Source: Candidatus Pantoea soli
GTDB lineage: Bacteria; Pseudomonadota; Gammaproteobacteria; Enterobacterales; Enterobacteriaceae
Length of the DNA: 64,000 nucleotides
Direction: 5' to 3'
Assembly: GCF_007833795.1 (NCBI RefSeq)
Contig: NZ_CP032702.1
Location: 2,170,001 to 2,234,000 of the forward strand
Position 1 is the first letter of the stretch, and the number at the start of each line of letters is the position of its first letter. The notes under the pieces are model-generated. The model did not search any database, was not told the DNA's origin, and saw only the letters and a program-made list of their open reading frames with translations. The position numbers were made by a program, and so were the translations under genes. Shown piece by piece: positions 17,054 to 24,011 of this stretch.

Positions 17054-17949
17054 GCAACGAAATAACGCACGCGCCGGTCAACGAGGCCGACACTAAAGCG
17101 GCAATCTTCAGCCCGAGCGGTTTGCAGAAGCTGCAGGCGTTCGCTGAGGTTATGGCGCTGGGAAAAGCCAGCGTCCCGGCCCACCTGGCGGGCAAGCCGG
17201 CGGACTGCCTCGCTATCGCGCTGCAGGCTGCGCAGTGGGGAATGAACCCCTACGCGGTAGCGCAGAAAACGCATCTCGTAAACGGCACGCTGGGTTACGA
17301 GACACAACTGGTAAACGCCGTCATCACCAGCTCTACGGCCGTACAGGGTCGCTTCAAATATGAGTACGGTGGCGACTGGGAGAAGTTCAAGCCCGGAGCG
17401 GCTAACGCGGCGAATGAACGCGGCCTGTTTGTACGGGTCGGTGCCGTGCTGCGCGGCGAGACGGAAATCACCTGGGGCGAGCCGCTGTTTCTGGAGTACG
17501 TCACCACGCGTAACTCCCCGCTCTGGAAAACGGCGCCAAAGCAGCAGCTGGCTTATCTGGCCGTCAAATACTGGGCGCGCCTCTACTGCCCTGACGTCAT
17601 CCTCGGCGTTTACACCCCGGATGAGTTTGAGCCAGCGCAGCGCGCGGAACGCGACGTCACCCCGGCGCGCAGCCGTGCAGATCTGAACAACCTGATCAAC
17701 AGCAAGCCCGAAGCACAGCAGCCCGAGCGCGAAATTAACCCGGCGACGAACACCAGTGCGCCAGCGCGCACGCCGGATGAACTGCTTGCTGATTTCACCA
17801 CTGCTGCAGCTGAAGCGGAAAACGTTGCCGGTCTGGACCGCTGCTACAAATACGCGGCACGCATACTGGCGAATGAGGCTGAAACACTCGAAAAAGCCAC
17901 CGATGTTTACCTGCTGCGCAAAGCGGAGCTGGACGAGGCGGCAGTCTGA
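17050..17949 (+). CDS. recT: RecT-family single-strand annealing protein
   Basis: A 299-aa phage recombinase that anneals complementary single strands in homologous recombination. The core is intact: SGLQKLQAFAEVMALGKASVPAHLAGKPADCLAIALQA, WGMNPYAVAQKTHLVNGTLGYETQLVNAVI and PLWKTAPKQQLAYLAVKYWARLYCPDVILGVYTPDE, all hallmark RecT stretches. A low-complexity tail (residues ~205-245) and a helical end follow. The ATG overlaps the stop of the truncated recE, so translation was coupled to a now-lost partner. It may still be made from a fortuitous promoter. Confidence 0.93.
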   Translation: MSNEITHAPVNEADTKAAIFSPSGLQKLQAFAEVMALGKASVPAHLAGKPADCLAIALQAAQWGMNPYAVAQKTHLVNGTLGYETQLVNAVITSSTAVQGRFKYEYGGDWEKFKPGAANAANERGLFVRVGAVLRGETEITWGEPLFLEYVTTRNSPLWKTAPKQQLAYLAVKYWARLYCPDVILGVYTPDEFEPAQRAERDVTPARSRADLNNLINSKPEAQQPEREINPATNTSAPARTPDELLADFTTAAAEAENVAGLDRCYKYAARILANEAETLEKATDVYLLRKAELDEAAV

Positions 17950-17962
17950 CTCTGGGAGGAGT

Positions 17963-18193
17963 ATGCAAACATCCGACTATAAGCGCCGTGGTAACCAAAT
18001 CAGCCTCGGCCGTCGCTGGACAGTAGACGAGTTAGAGCAACTGAAAGAGCTTGCAGCAACCACCCCACCCAAAGTTATAGCCCGGAAGCTTAACCGCTCA
18101 TACGAATCTGTACGCCAGCGGGCCAGCCGCAGCCGTATACGTTTTCTGGAAGAGCGAAGCAAAGTTATCACCGGCACTAAATCAAATTTATGA
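17963..18193 (+). CDS. Small SANT/Myb-like helix-turn-helix prophage protein
   Basis: A 76-aa basic protein. RRWTVDELEQLKELA..PPKVIARKLNRSYESVRQRASR is a single Trp-based three-helix DNA-binding unit of the SANT/Myb or HTH_23 kind. The ATG at 17963 has GGGAGGAG in front and follows recT by 13 bases, so it is likely co-transcribed. It probably binds DNA as an accessory regulator; target unknown. Confidence 0.75.
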   Translation: MQTSDYKRRGNQISLGRRWTVDELEQLKELAATTPPKVIARKLNRSYESVRQRASRSRIRFLEERSKVITGTKSNL

Positions 18194-18203
18194 CACAAAA
18201 ACA

Positions 18204-18219
18204 CTGTACATATAAACAG
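18204..18219 (+). promoter_or_regulatory. LexA SOS box upstream of the coiled-coil gene
   Basis: CTGTACATATAAACAG is a perfect CTGT-N8-ACAG operator. It overlaps a possible -10 (TATAAA) spaced 16 bp from TATGAC. Downstream is a leader with an 8-bp inverted repeat (ATGTGCTT/AAGCACAT, 18253-18277) and then the gene at 18357. Confidence 0.75.
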
Positions 18220-18356
18220 TATTTTGCTGTTAATTATCTTTGTTAGAGCGTAATGTGCTTATGTAAGGCAAGCACATAACCTGCTGACGATAAATGGTTT
18301 TAATCGCTGTAGGCCAATAAAAACGATTTGGTAATTTCATATATAAGGAATCAAAT

Positions 18357-18776
18357 ATGGCTGACACAACTCAATTAGCACAACAGGCTATCGATAGCGT
18401 AAACCAGCTGAAGGAAATGGCTGATCAGGCAGTACAAAACCAGGCAGCGTATGAGGAGCTGTATGAAGAAAATACCCGCCTCAATTCAGAGGTAGACTTG
18501 CTGAACGAAAACCTCACTAACCTGGATGAAGTTTTCCACCAGAAGGTCATCGAAGAAGACGATTACCTGAGTTATGCAGAGGATATGCTGAAAGATATCA
18601 GCAACATGATCGACAAAGGTGAGCTTGATCCTCTTTCGATTGAAAAAGCGGAAACCCTACGCTTAACTCTGCAGGTTGTTGCATCCATCCGAAGCAGCAA
18701 TCATGAAAACCATCCCCGCCGACCTGGTGATTCGCCTAAGCGGACGCTGCGTCAGGTTGCCGGTTACGATGATTGA
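18357..18776 (+). CDS. Coiled-coil prophage protein under an SOS box
   Basis: A 139-aa acidic protein. Residues ~5-70 predict a long helical coiled coil (AYEELYEENTRLNSEVDLLNENL), followed by a helical middle and a basic Arg/Lys/Pro tail. I do not recognise the family; similar small coiled-coil proteins occur in lambdoid early regions. AAGGAAT precedes the ATG. The gene is 138 bases downstream of a perfect LexA site and ends just before a strong terminator, so it forms a single-gene SOS unit. Confidence 0.7.
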   Translation: MADTTQLAQQAIDSVNQLKEMADQAVQNQAAYEELYEENTRLNSEVDLLNENLTNLDEVFHQKVIEEDDYLSYAEDMLKDISNMIDKGELDPLSIEKAETLRLTLQVVASIRSSNHENHPRRPGDSPKRTLRQVAGYDD

Positions 18777-18792
18777 TCTGATTAAAACTTTT

Positions 18793-18816
18793 AAGCCGCC
18801 TCCGGGCGGTTTTTTG
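18793..18816 (+). terminator. Rho-independent terminator
   Basis: CCGCC-TCCG-GGCGG followed by TTTTTT, 20 bases after the stop of the coiled-coil gene. Confidence 0.85.
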
Positions 18817-18994
18817 TTGCCTGCGCTCAGCGATGTTTGGCGCATCAGGTCGCTCGGCGGCACAGGAGATGAAGATGAGTGGACATTGCGATAACTGCGG
18901 CTCCCGGAAATCTTCCGGCTACAGCACCAACTGTCATGAGGAGGCCTATATCGCTTTCGAGCAAGTGACCTGCCCCCAGGATTAGATACAACCT

Positions 18995-19828
18995 TCAGTT
19001 AGTAATGTCGGTTGGTTTTTCTTCATATTTCCCGTCTCGCCAGCCTGCTGCAAATTCAGCTGGCGTCTGGTAATCCAGAGATGAATGTGGTCGACACTCG
19101 TTATAATCCTGCCGCCAGTCATTAATGATTTCCCGGGCATGAAGAATATCGCTGAACCAGTGTTCATTCAGACATTCATCCCGGAAGCGGCCATTGAAGC
19201 TCTCAATAAATCCGTTCTGCGTTGGCTTGCCTGGCTGGATTAAGCGCAACTCAACACCATGTTCAAAGGCCCATTGATCCAGCGCACGGCAGGTAAACTC
19301 CGGACCCTGATCAGTTCTTATCGTTGCAGGATAGCCACGAAACAGCGCAATGCTGTCCAGAATGCGTGTCACCTGAACGCCTGTAATCCCGAATGCCGTG
19401 GTGATCGTCAGACACTCCTTCGTGAAATCATCCACGCAGGTCAGACACTTAACCCGGCGGCCGCTGGCAAGAGCATCCATGACAAAATCCATTGACCATG
19501 TCAGGTTCGGCGCATCCGGACGAAGAAGCGGAAGCCGCTCAGTCGCCAGCCCCTTGCGGCGTCGCCTGCGCTTTACACCCAGGCCGTTGAGATGATAGAT
19601 GCGGTATACCCGCTTGTGGTTGACGTGAAGGCCTTCCCGGCGCAGTAACTGCCAGATGCGCCGGTAGCCAAAGCGGCGGCGTTCAAGTGCCAGCTCTGTA
19701 ATGCGTAGGGACAGCAACGCGTCAGCAGCCGGACGCTGAGCCGAATAACGGCAGGTCGACAGGGGCAAGCCTGCCAGCCTGCAGGCACGACGTTGCGACA
19801 GACCTGCGGCCTCACACATGACTTCCAC
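18995..19828 (-). CDS. IS3-family transposase OrfB (DDE integrase core)
   Basis: This 277-aa product carries an HTH_21 region ([27 protein letters not shown]) and then the rve core. The catalytic residues lie in [10 protein letters not shown] and [10 protein letters not shown] (first Asp), TDQGPEF (second Asp) and [21 protein letters not shown] (Glu). It is normally made as an OrfAB fusion by -1 frameshifting from OrfA; the frames overlap near 19830-19870. It cuts and joins the IS ends. Confidence 0.93.
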   Translation of the reverse strand: MEVMCEAAGLSQRRACRLAGLPLSTCRYSAQRPAADALLSLRITELALERRRFGYRRIWQLLRREGLHVNHKRVYRIYHLNGLGVKRRRRRKGLATERLPLLRPDAPNLTWSMDFVMDALASGRRVKCLTCVDDFTKECLTITTAFGITGVQVTRILDSIALFRGYPATIRTDQGPEFTCRALDQWAFEHGVELRLIQPGKPTQNGFIESFNGRFRDECLNEHWFSDILHAREIINDWRQDYNECRPHSSLDYQTPAEFAAGWRDGKYEEKPTDITN

Positions 19829-19851
19829 GGCTTCCCGCTTCTGGTCTGTCG

Positions 19852-20115
19852 TCAGAACTTTCGGCCCAGAGCCACCTGAAGCGCCTCCTTATCCAGCATG
19901 GCTTCAGCGAGCAGCTTCTTGAGGCGGGCATTCTCCTCTTCAAGCGACTTGAGCCGCTTCACTTCGGGGACTTCCATGCCGCCAAACTTCTTGCGCCAGG
20001 TGTAGAAGGTGGCGTCTGAAATAGCATGCTTGCGGCAGAGTTCCCGGGCCGAAACCCCGGCTTCTGCCTCGCGGAGAATACTGATGATCTGTTCGTCGGA
20101 AAATCGCTTCTTCAT
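19852..20115 (-). CDS. IS3-family transposase OrfA (HTH/leucine zipper)
   Basis: An 87-aa protein, [43 protein letters not shown], an HTH_8/transposase_8 domain, followed by a heptad Leu/Lys coil ([20 protein letters not shown]). It binds the IS ends and supplies the N-terminus of the OrfAB fusion. It starts 71 bases inside the right terminus. Confidence 0.93.
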   Translation of the reverse strand: MKKRFSDEQIISILREAEAGVSARELCRKHAISDATFYTWRKKFGGMEVPEVKRLKSLEEENARLKKLLAEAMLDKEALQVALGRKF

Positions 20116-20325
20116 GGGGACGTCCTCATGTGACTTATGAAGACATTACTAACATCACGGTGTATTAATCAACGGGGAGCAGGTCACAAGCTCCAGTGAT
20201 ACACTTTAGAAAAGATTTCATGGCTAAAGCGTGGGAGCAAGAGCGTAAAAGAAAGCCGTTAGCAACACTTGAATGCGTAGAGGTAATGAGGTACAAGCAA
20301 TAAAAACACAGCAATCGGCAAACTA

Positions 20326-20832
20326 ATGAACGCAGTTATAAGCCCATGTAATCAATACCGATATAGGTTAGATCGAGAAGTCGCCGCTGAAGGTAAGGTT
20401 ATCGCTTATTTTGGAGTAAATCCTTCATATGCAGACGCATCTATAGACGATAACACCGTAATAAGAATGCGCAGTTTTACTCTGAGTCATCAAGGAAAGC
20501 GATTTATAGTAGGGAATGTATTTTCCTATCGCTCCACAAATGTCCGTAAGTTAGCGTCAACTAATGATTGCTTCGGCTTAGAGCATAAATTTTATCTTAA
20601 CCAAATCATTGATGAGGCAGATATATTAGTCCCTTGCTGGGGCAGCAGAAATAAACTTCCTCAAAATTTGCGTCAGCACTTAGATAGCATGTTGAGATTA
20701 CTTCTTTCTTCAGGAAAGCCGGTTTACTCATTCGGGCTTACGGCAACGGGTGATCCAAGGCATCCTTTGATGTTAGCTGGCTCAACAAAGCTTATCCCAT
20801 GGGAATACAAGCCAACATGTCTCACAATATAG
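20326..20832 (+). CDS. DUF1643 domain protein
   Basis: A 168-aa soluble protein. It shows the DUF1643 hallmarks: YRYRLDR, IAYFGVNPSYADASIDDNTVIRMR, GNVFSYRSTNVRKL, DILVPCWGSRNK and FGLTATGDPRHPLML. The family occurs in phages and near restriction or DNA-modification genes and has no proven activity; its GVNPS..D..T and W.G motifs recall uracil-DNA-glycosylase-like folds (inference). The start is ATG at 20326, 22 bases after the interrupted small gene. It overlaps the next gene. Confidence 0.85.
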   Translation: MNAVISPCNQYRYRLDREVAAEGKVIAYFGVNPSYADASIDDNTVIRMRSFTLSHQGKRFIVGNVFSYRSTNVRKLASTNDCFGLEHKFYLNQIIDEADILVPCWGSRNKLPQNLRQHLDSMLRLLLSSGKPVYSFGLTATGDPRHPLMLAGSTKLIPWEYKPTCLTI

Positions 20833-21056
20833 CAGTACGCAGCAAAGAAGAGAGCGACAGGATGAACCTCGATTTAGCGGCTTCTGGCATTGCTTATAAA
20901 GAGCGCATGAACATGCCTGTCATTGCGTACGAAGTGGAGATGCAGAAGCCGGAAGCGCTGCAGGCGTACTTTCAGGAGCGCTTGAGATTCTACAGGGAAG
21001 AGTCGACGTGGTTCCCACGGGGAACGGCCCCGGTTTATCAGAAGGAGGAGAAGTAG
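20817..21056 (+). CDS. Hypothetical prophage protein
   Basis: A 79-aa charged, helical soluble protein (ERMNMPVIAYEVEMQKPEALQAYFQERL), with no recognisable family. The chosen ATG at 20817 overlaps the DUF1643 stop by 16 bases; an upstream in-frame codon at 20799 is less likely. The gene lies in a tightly packed plus-strand run typical of a phage early left operon. Confidence 0.6.
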   Translation: MSHNIAVRSKEESDRMNLDLAASGIAYKERMNMPVIAYEVEMQKPEALQAYFQERLRFYREESTWFPRGTAPVYQKEEK

Positions 21057-21059
21057 GCT

Positions 21060-21377
21060 GTGAAATGGATTTTATTCTTGGGGCTGTTGTTGTCTGGGGT
21101 ATCACTGGCAGATGATCGGTCGTTCGAAACGCCAGAGGCTAAATGCCTGAATGACCATACTATCCCTTTCATTGAAACGGACATCCCGCCAAAAAAAGTC
21201 GTCGATGAAGCTTATATTATCTGTAAGCCTGAGTTGGATGAGTGGAAAAAATCACAGGAAGTATTGCCTGATGAAATGAAGCAGCGTATGCGCAAAGAGT
21301 TGTATGACTTTTACATCAGGATGATTGATATACGACGAAAATATGAAGCCAAGAAAACCGCAGAAGCCGCCCACTGA
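21060..21377 (+). CDS. Small exported prophage protein
   Basis: A 105-aa protein starting with GTG behind AAGGAGGAG. Residues 1-17 (MKWILFLGLLLSGVSLA) are a signal peptide, and the mature part is a ~88-aa charged protein with two Cys (AKCLNDH, IICKPEL) that could form a disulphide in the periplasm. The C-terminus is helical and basic. I do not recognise the family. A periplasmic product within an early-gene operon is unusual and suggests a host-interaction or exclusion role (inference). Its end lies within a terminator hairpin. Confidence 0.65.
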   Translation: MKWILFLGLLLSGVSLADDRSFETPEAKCLNDHTIPFIETDIPPKKVVDEAYIICKPELDEWKKSQEVLPDEMKQRMRKELYDFYIRMIDIRRKYEAKKTAEAAH

Positions 21378-21390
21378 GGCGGTTTTTTAT
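21365..21390 (+). terminator. Terminator overlapping the end of the exported-protein gene
   Basis: CCGCC-CACTGA-GGCGG followed by TTTTTT. It overlaps the last codons and stop of the preceding gene. Confidence 0.75.
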
Positions 21391-21412
21391 TGCCTGAACA
21401 TTGGAGATAACC

Positions 21413-21625
21413 ATGAATTTTCCAGACCCAGCAGATGAAGCAGCAGAACGCGAGCAGCAGCTTATAGCACTGGCGCTGGCGAACCGGCCTGTTCCTCAGA
21501 TGACTTACACAGGTGAATGCCATTACTGCGAGGAGCCAATAGATAAGGGGCATTTTTGCAGCGATGAATGCCGAACTGACCATGAGCGCATACAGCATGC
21601 TCTTCGCAACCAAAAGGTGGCATGA
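21413..21625 (+). CDS. Small zinc-ribbon prophage protein
   Basis: A 70-aa protein. The C-terminal half has CHYCEEPIDKGHFCSDEC, a treble-clef/zinc-ribbon of the DUF2116 type; the N-terminal half is acidic and helical (EAAEREQQLIALAL). The ATG at 21413 has TTGGAG upstream and is preferred over a codon at 21401. It overlaps the next gene as ATGA. It probably binds nucleic acid or a protein partner. Confidence 0.75.
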   Translation: MNFPDPADEAAEREQQLIALALANRPVPQMTYTGECHYCEEPIDKGHFCSDECRTDHERIQHALRNQKVA

Positions 21626-21846
21626 CGCCGCAAACTGAAAACGCACTAAGGGCCGTAGCGCGTAAGTGCAGGAGCGAAATCCTCAAAGCCATAGATGGCA
21701 GGCCCAAGTCAGAACACGACCGCATCATAACTACCCTTCTCGACAAACACGCTAAAACCGTTCAATGCCTCCCGCCAGGCACATTTCCAGCGAAGCGCTG
21801 GCTGTCCTTCTATGTGCGGCAGGTAGATAAGGAGATAAGACAGTGA
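21622..21846 (+). CDS. Hypothetical prophage protein
   Basis: A 74-aa basic, helical protein (RAVARKCRSEILKAI; FPAKRWLSFYVRQVDKEIRQ), no recognised family. It overlaps the zinc-ribbon gene by 4 bases and the methyltransferase gene by 4 bases (ATG inside the stop region), so all three are translationally coupled. Confidence 0.65.
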   Translation: MTPQTENALRAVARKCRSEILKAIDGRPKSEHDRIITTLLDKHAKTVQCLPPGTFPAKRWLSFYVRQVDKEIRQ

Positions 21847-23705
21847 AATACGGCTCTGTTTGCAGTGGCATAGAGGCTGCCAGTGTTGCCTGGGAGTCAC
21901 TGGGCTGGAAACCTGCATGGTTCAGTGAAATAGAACCTTTCCCCTCTGCCGTGCTGGCGCACCACTGGCCTGAAGTGAGTAACCTGGGTGACATGACAGC
22001 CATCGCAGCGCGGATTGCTGCTGGCGAAGTGGAAGCCCCGGATATTCTGGTTGGGGGGACACCTTGCCAGGCCTTTTCAGTGGCCGGTCTTCGAAACGGG
22101 CTCGAAGACGCGCGCGGCCAGTTAACTCTTTCATTCGTGGAATTAGCCAATGCAATCGACACGCGACGAAACGACAATAATCAGCCACCTGCCCTTATCG
22201 TCTGGGAAAACGTCCCAGGCGTCCTCAGCAGTAAAGACAACGCCTTCGGATGCTTTCTTGCAGGTCTTGCCGGAGAAAGCAGTGAATTGCTCGCGCCAGG
22301 GGGAAAATGGTCAAACGCTGGTTGTGTGTATGGACCCGCGCGCATTGTCGCCTGGCGAGTGCTTGACGCTCAATTTTTCGGAGTGGCACAACGCCGCAAA
22401 CGTGTGTTCGTTGTCGCAAGTGCTCGAAACGGATTTGATCCCGCAGCGGTACTTTTTGAGTTCGAAGGCATGCGCCGGGATACTCCGCCGCGCCGCGAAC
22501 CGCAATCGTCGGTTGCCGCCCTTACTGAAAACGGCGTTGGAACGTGTGGCGCAGACGACAACCAAGGACAAGCAGGACACCTGATCGCTTTTGGCGGCGG
22601 AAACACATCCGGGAGCATTGACGTGGCAGCATGCCTTACGGCAAAGGGGCAACGACAGGATTTTGATGTAGAAACTTTCGCTCTGGCGTTTGCAGAAAAT
22701 AGCCGTGGCGAACTGCGCTTCCAAAATGGCGATGGAAATATTACCGGCCCACTTTCTACCGGCGGTGGAAAGCCTGGGCAGGGAATGCCAGCGATTATTT
22801 CCGAACCGTTCACTATCGCAATCCGAGGGCGCGCAGAGGGTTCTAGCGTTGAGGTGAGTAACGACGGCACGTCTAACGCGCTTCTGACTCCAAACGGCGG
22901 ACGTGCGGGAATGGGCGTTGGTGCGATTGGGTGGGGTATGCAAGTTCGTCGATTAACGCCAGTAGAATGCGAGCGCCTTCAGGGCTTCCCGGATGATCAC
23001 ACTCTGATTTCATGGCGTGGCAAAGACGCTACTGACTGCCCGGATGGCCCGCGCTACCGCGCCATTGGTAACAGCATGGCCGTGCCGGTAATGCGATGGA
23101 TAGGCGAACGCATAGCCGCTGCCCTGCCGATAGTGAAAACTATTGGCGATTATGGCGGCAGCACCACCCCGCCCGAACACCGCGACAGCTGGCAGACACC
23201 ACCAGAGATTTTCGCTGCGCTAAACCGCGATTTCCGCTTTGTGGCTGATGTGGCCGCCAGTGCGCAAAACCACCTGCTGCCGGTTTACTTCACCGAACAG
23301 GATGATGCGCTGGCGCAGGACTGGGCCGGGCGTCTGCCAATCGGGTTTGCCTGGTGCAATCCGCCCTATAGCGACATTTCTCCCTGGGTGAAGAAAGCCG
23401 CGGAGGAATGCCGTAAAGGGATCGGCACCGTGATGCTTGTTCCCGCCGATACGTCTGTCGGCTGGTTTAGCCTGGCGCGCGGTTCATGCACCGAGGTGCG
23501 TTTCATTATCGACGGTCGTCTTTCCTTTATAAGGGCCGATACAGGCAAACCGGTCAACGGCAACAACAAAGGATCGATGCTGCTGATCTGGAATCCGTTC
23601 GCCTCTGATTTTGGCATTACCGGGTATGTCTCACGCGACACGCTGATGGCGATCGGAAGGAAGTTACTGTCCGACCGGGAGCCAGCAGACGAGCGCGCCG
23701 CATGA
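21843..23705 (+). CDS. Fused DNA cytosine-C5 and adenine-N6 methyltransferase
   Basis: A 620-aa two-enzyme protein. Residues 1-~430 are a C5-cytosine methyltransferase: motif I CSGIEAASVAWESLGW, IV GGTPCQAFSVAG with the catalytic Cys, VI WENVPG, VIII AQRRKRVFVVA, IX VRRLTPVECERLQGFP and X IGNSMAVPVM. Residues ~445-600 are a phage Dam-type N6-adenine methyltransferase (PF05869): WQTPPEIFAAL, FRFVADVAAS and catalytic AWCNPPYSDISPW. It probably protects phage DNA from restriction. No cognate endonuclease is nearby. Target sequences cannot be read. The long insert between motifs VIII and IX (~residues 215-350) would be the target-recognition region. Confidence 0.92.
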   Translation: MKYGSVCSGIEAASVAWESLGWKPAWFSEIEPFPSAVLAHHWPEVSNLGDMTAIAARIAAGEVEAPDILVGGTPCQAFSVAGLRNGLEDARGQLTLSFVELANAIDTRRNDNNQPPALIVWENVPGVLSSKDNAFGCFLAGLAGESSELLAPGGKWSNAGCVYGPARIVAWRVLDAQFFGVAQRRKRVFVVASARNGFDPAAVLFEFEGMRRDTPPRREPQSSVAALTENGVGTCGADDNQGQAGHLIAFGGGNTSGSIDVAACLTAKGQRQDFDVETFALAFAENSRGELRFQNGDGNITGPLSTGGGKPGQGMPAIISEPFTIAIRGRAEGSSVEVSNDGTSNALLTPNGGRAGMGVGAIGWGMQVRRLTPVECERLQGFPDDHTLISWRGKDATDCPDGPRYRAIGNSMAVPVMRWIGERIAAALPIVKTIGDYGGSTTPPEHRDSWQTPPEIFAALNRDFRFVADVAASAQNHLLPVYFTEQDDALAQDWAGRLPIGFAWCNPPYSDISPWVKKAAEECRKGIGTVMLVPADTSVGWFSLARGSCTEVRFIIDGRLSFIRADTGKPVNGNNKGSMLLIWNPFASDFGITGYVSRDTLMAIGRKLLSDREPADERAA

Positions 23706-23727
23706 CAGCCACCAGAAAGAAGCCGAC

Positions 23728-23802
23728 ATGGGCTGGATTATCACTAATCTGGCCCTTTTTATTTGTATCGTGCTGGCCTGGCTATGGCCGCCAAAGGAGT
23801 AG
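23728..23802 (+). CDS. Possible 24-aa single-pass membrane peptide
   Basis: The frame starting ATGGGCTGG encodes GWIITNLALFICIVLAWLW then PPKE and a stop. It is one transmembrane helix with a short charged tail, like small phage membrane peptides. It fits exactly between the methyltransferase and the excisionase genes. A competing frame from the ATG at 23702 (38 aa, also hydrophobic in the middle, overlapping the methyltransferase stop as ATGA) covers the same bases. Only one is likely real. Confidence 0.4.
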   Translation: MGWIITNLALFICIVLAWLWPPKE

Positions 23803-23804
23803 AT

Positions 23805-24011
23805 ATGAGCCTTGATGTAATGCCCATTTCAGCATACTGCCAAACCACAGGAGAATCGGAGGAAGCCATTAACAAACGGATACAAAGGAAGATCTGGAGG
23901 ATGGGAGTTCACGTATTAAAAGTGGACGGCGTCCGGGAGCGCTGGATAGATACAGAAGAGGTGAACCGATGGGCAAGAAGCAGCAAGGATCCGCTTTACC
24001 GCGCGGAATAA
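23805..24011 (+). CDS. Excisionase-like small DNA-binding protein
   Basis: A 68-aa protein with a winged-helix excisionase pattern (MPISAYCQTTGESEEAINKRIQ; W..GVHVLKVDGVRERWIDTEEVNRWAR). It would bend attachment-site DNA and direct the integrase to excision. The ATG at 23805 has AAGGAG upstream. It overlaps the integrase gene by 43 bases, the typical xis-int arrangement. Confidence 0.8.
   Translation: MSLDVMPISAYCQTTGESEEAINKRIQRKIWRMGVHVLKVDGVRERWIDTEEVNRWARSSKDPLYRAE

Larger units (their letters stand above)
18966..20186 (-). mobile_element. IS3-family insertion sequence (IS407-like group)
   Basis: A 1221-bp element with imperfect terminal repeats beginning TGACCTGC and flanked by a 4-bp target duplication CAAG (18962-18965, 20187-20190). 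It encodes OrfA (HTH plus leucine zipper) and OrfB (DDE transposase) on the minus strand. The 4-bp duplication, termini and protein types fit the IS407 group of IS3. Both ends and both frames look complete, so it may be active. I cannot give the exact IS name. Confidence 0.9.
18875..20303 (+). pseudogene. Small zinc-finger-like prophage gene interrupted by an IS
   Basis: Bases 18875-18965 and 20191-20303 rejoin, after removing the IS and one target repeat, into an uninterrupted 67-codon frame. It begins MSGHCDNCGSRKSSGYSTNC and ends LECVEVMRYKQ. The Cys/His spacing (HCDNC...C/H) suggests a small zinc-binding protein. GGAGAT precedes the ATG. As it stands, translation would run a few codons into the IS and stop (..VTCPQD). 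The clean reconstruction shows the insertion is recent. Confidence 0.8.

Noticed and set aside
18676..18894. A 72-codon frame overlapping the coiled-coil gene
   Set aside because: It reads straight through the terminator hairpin at 18793-18816 and overlaps a better-supported gene.
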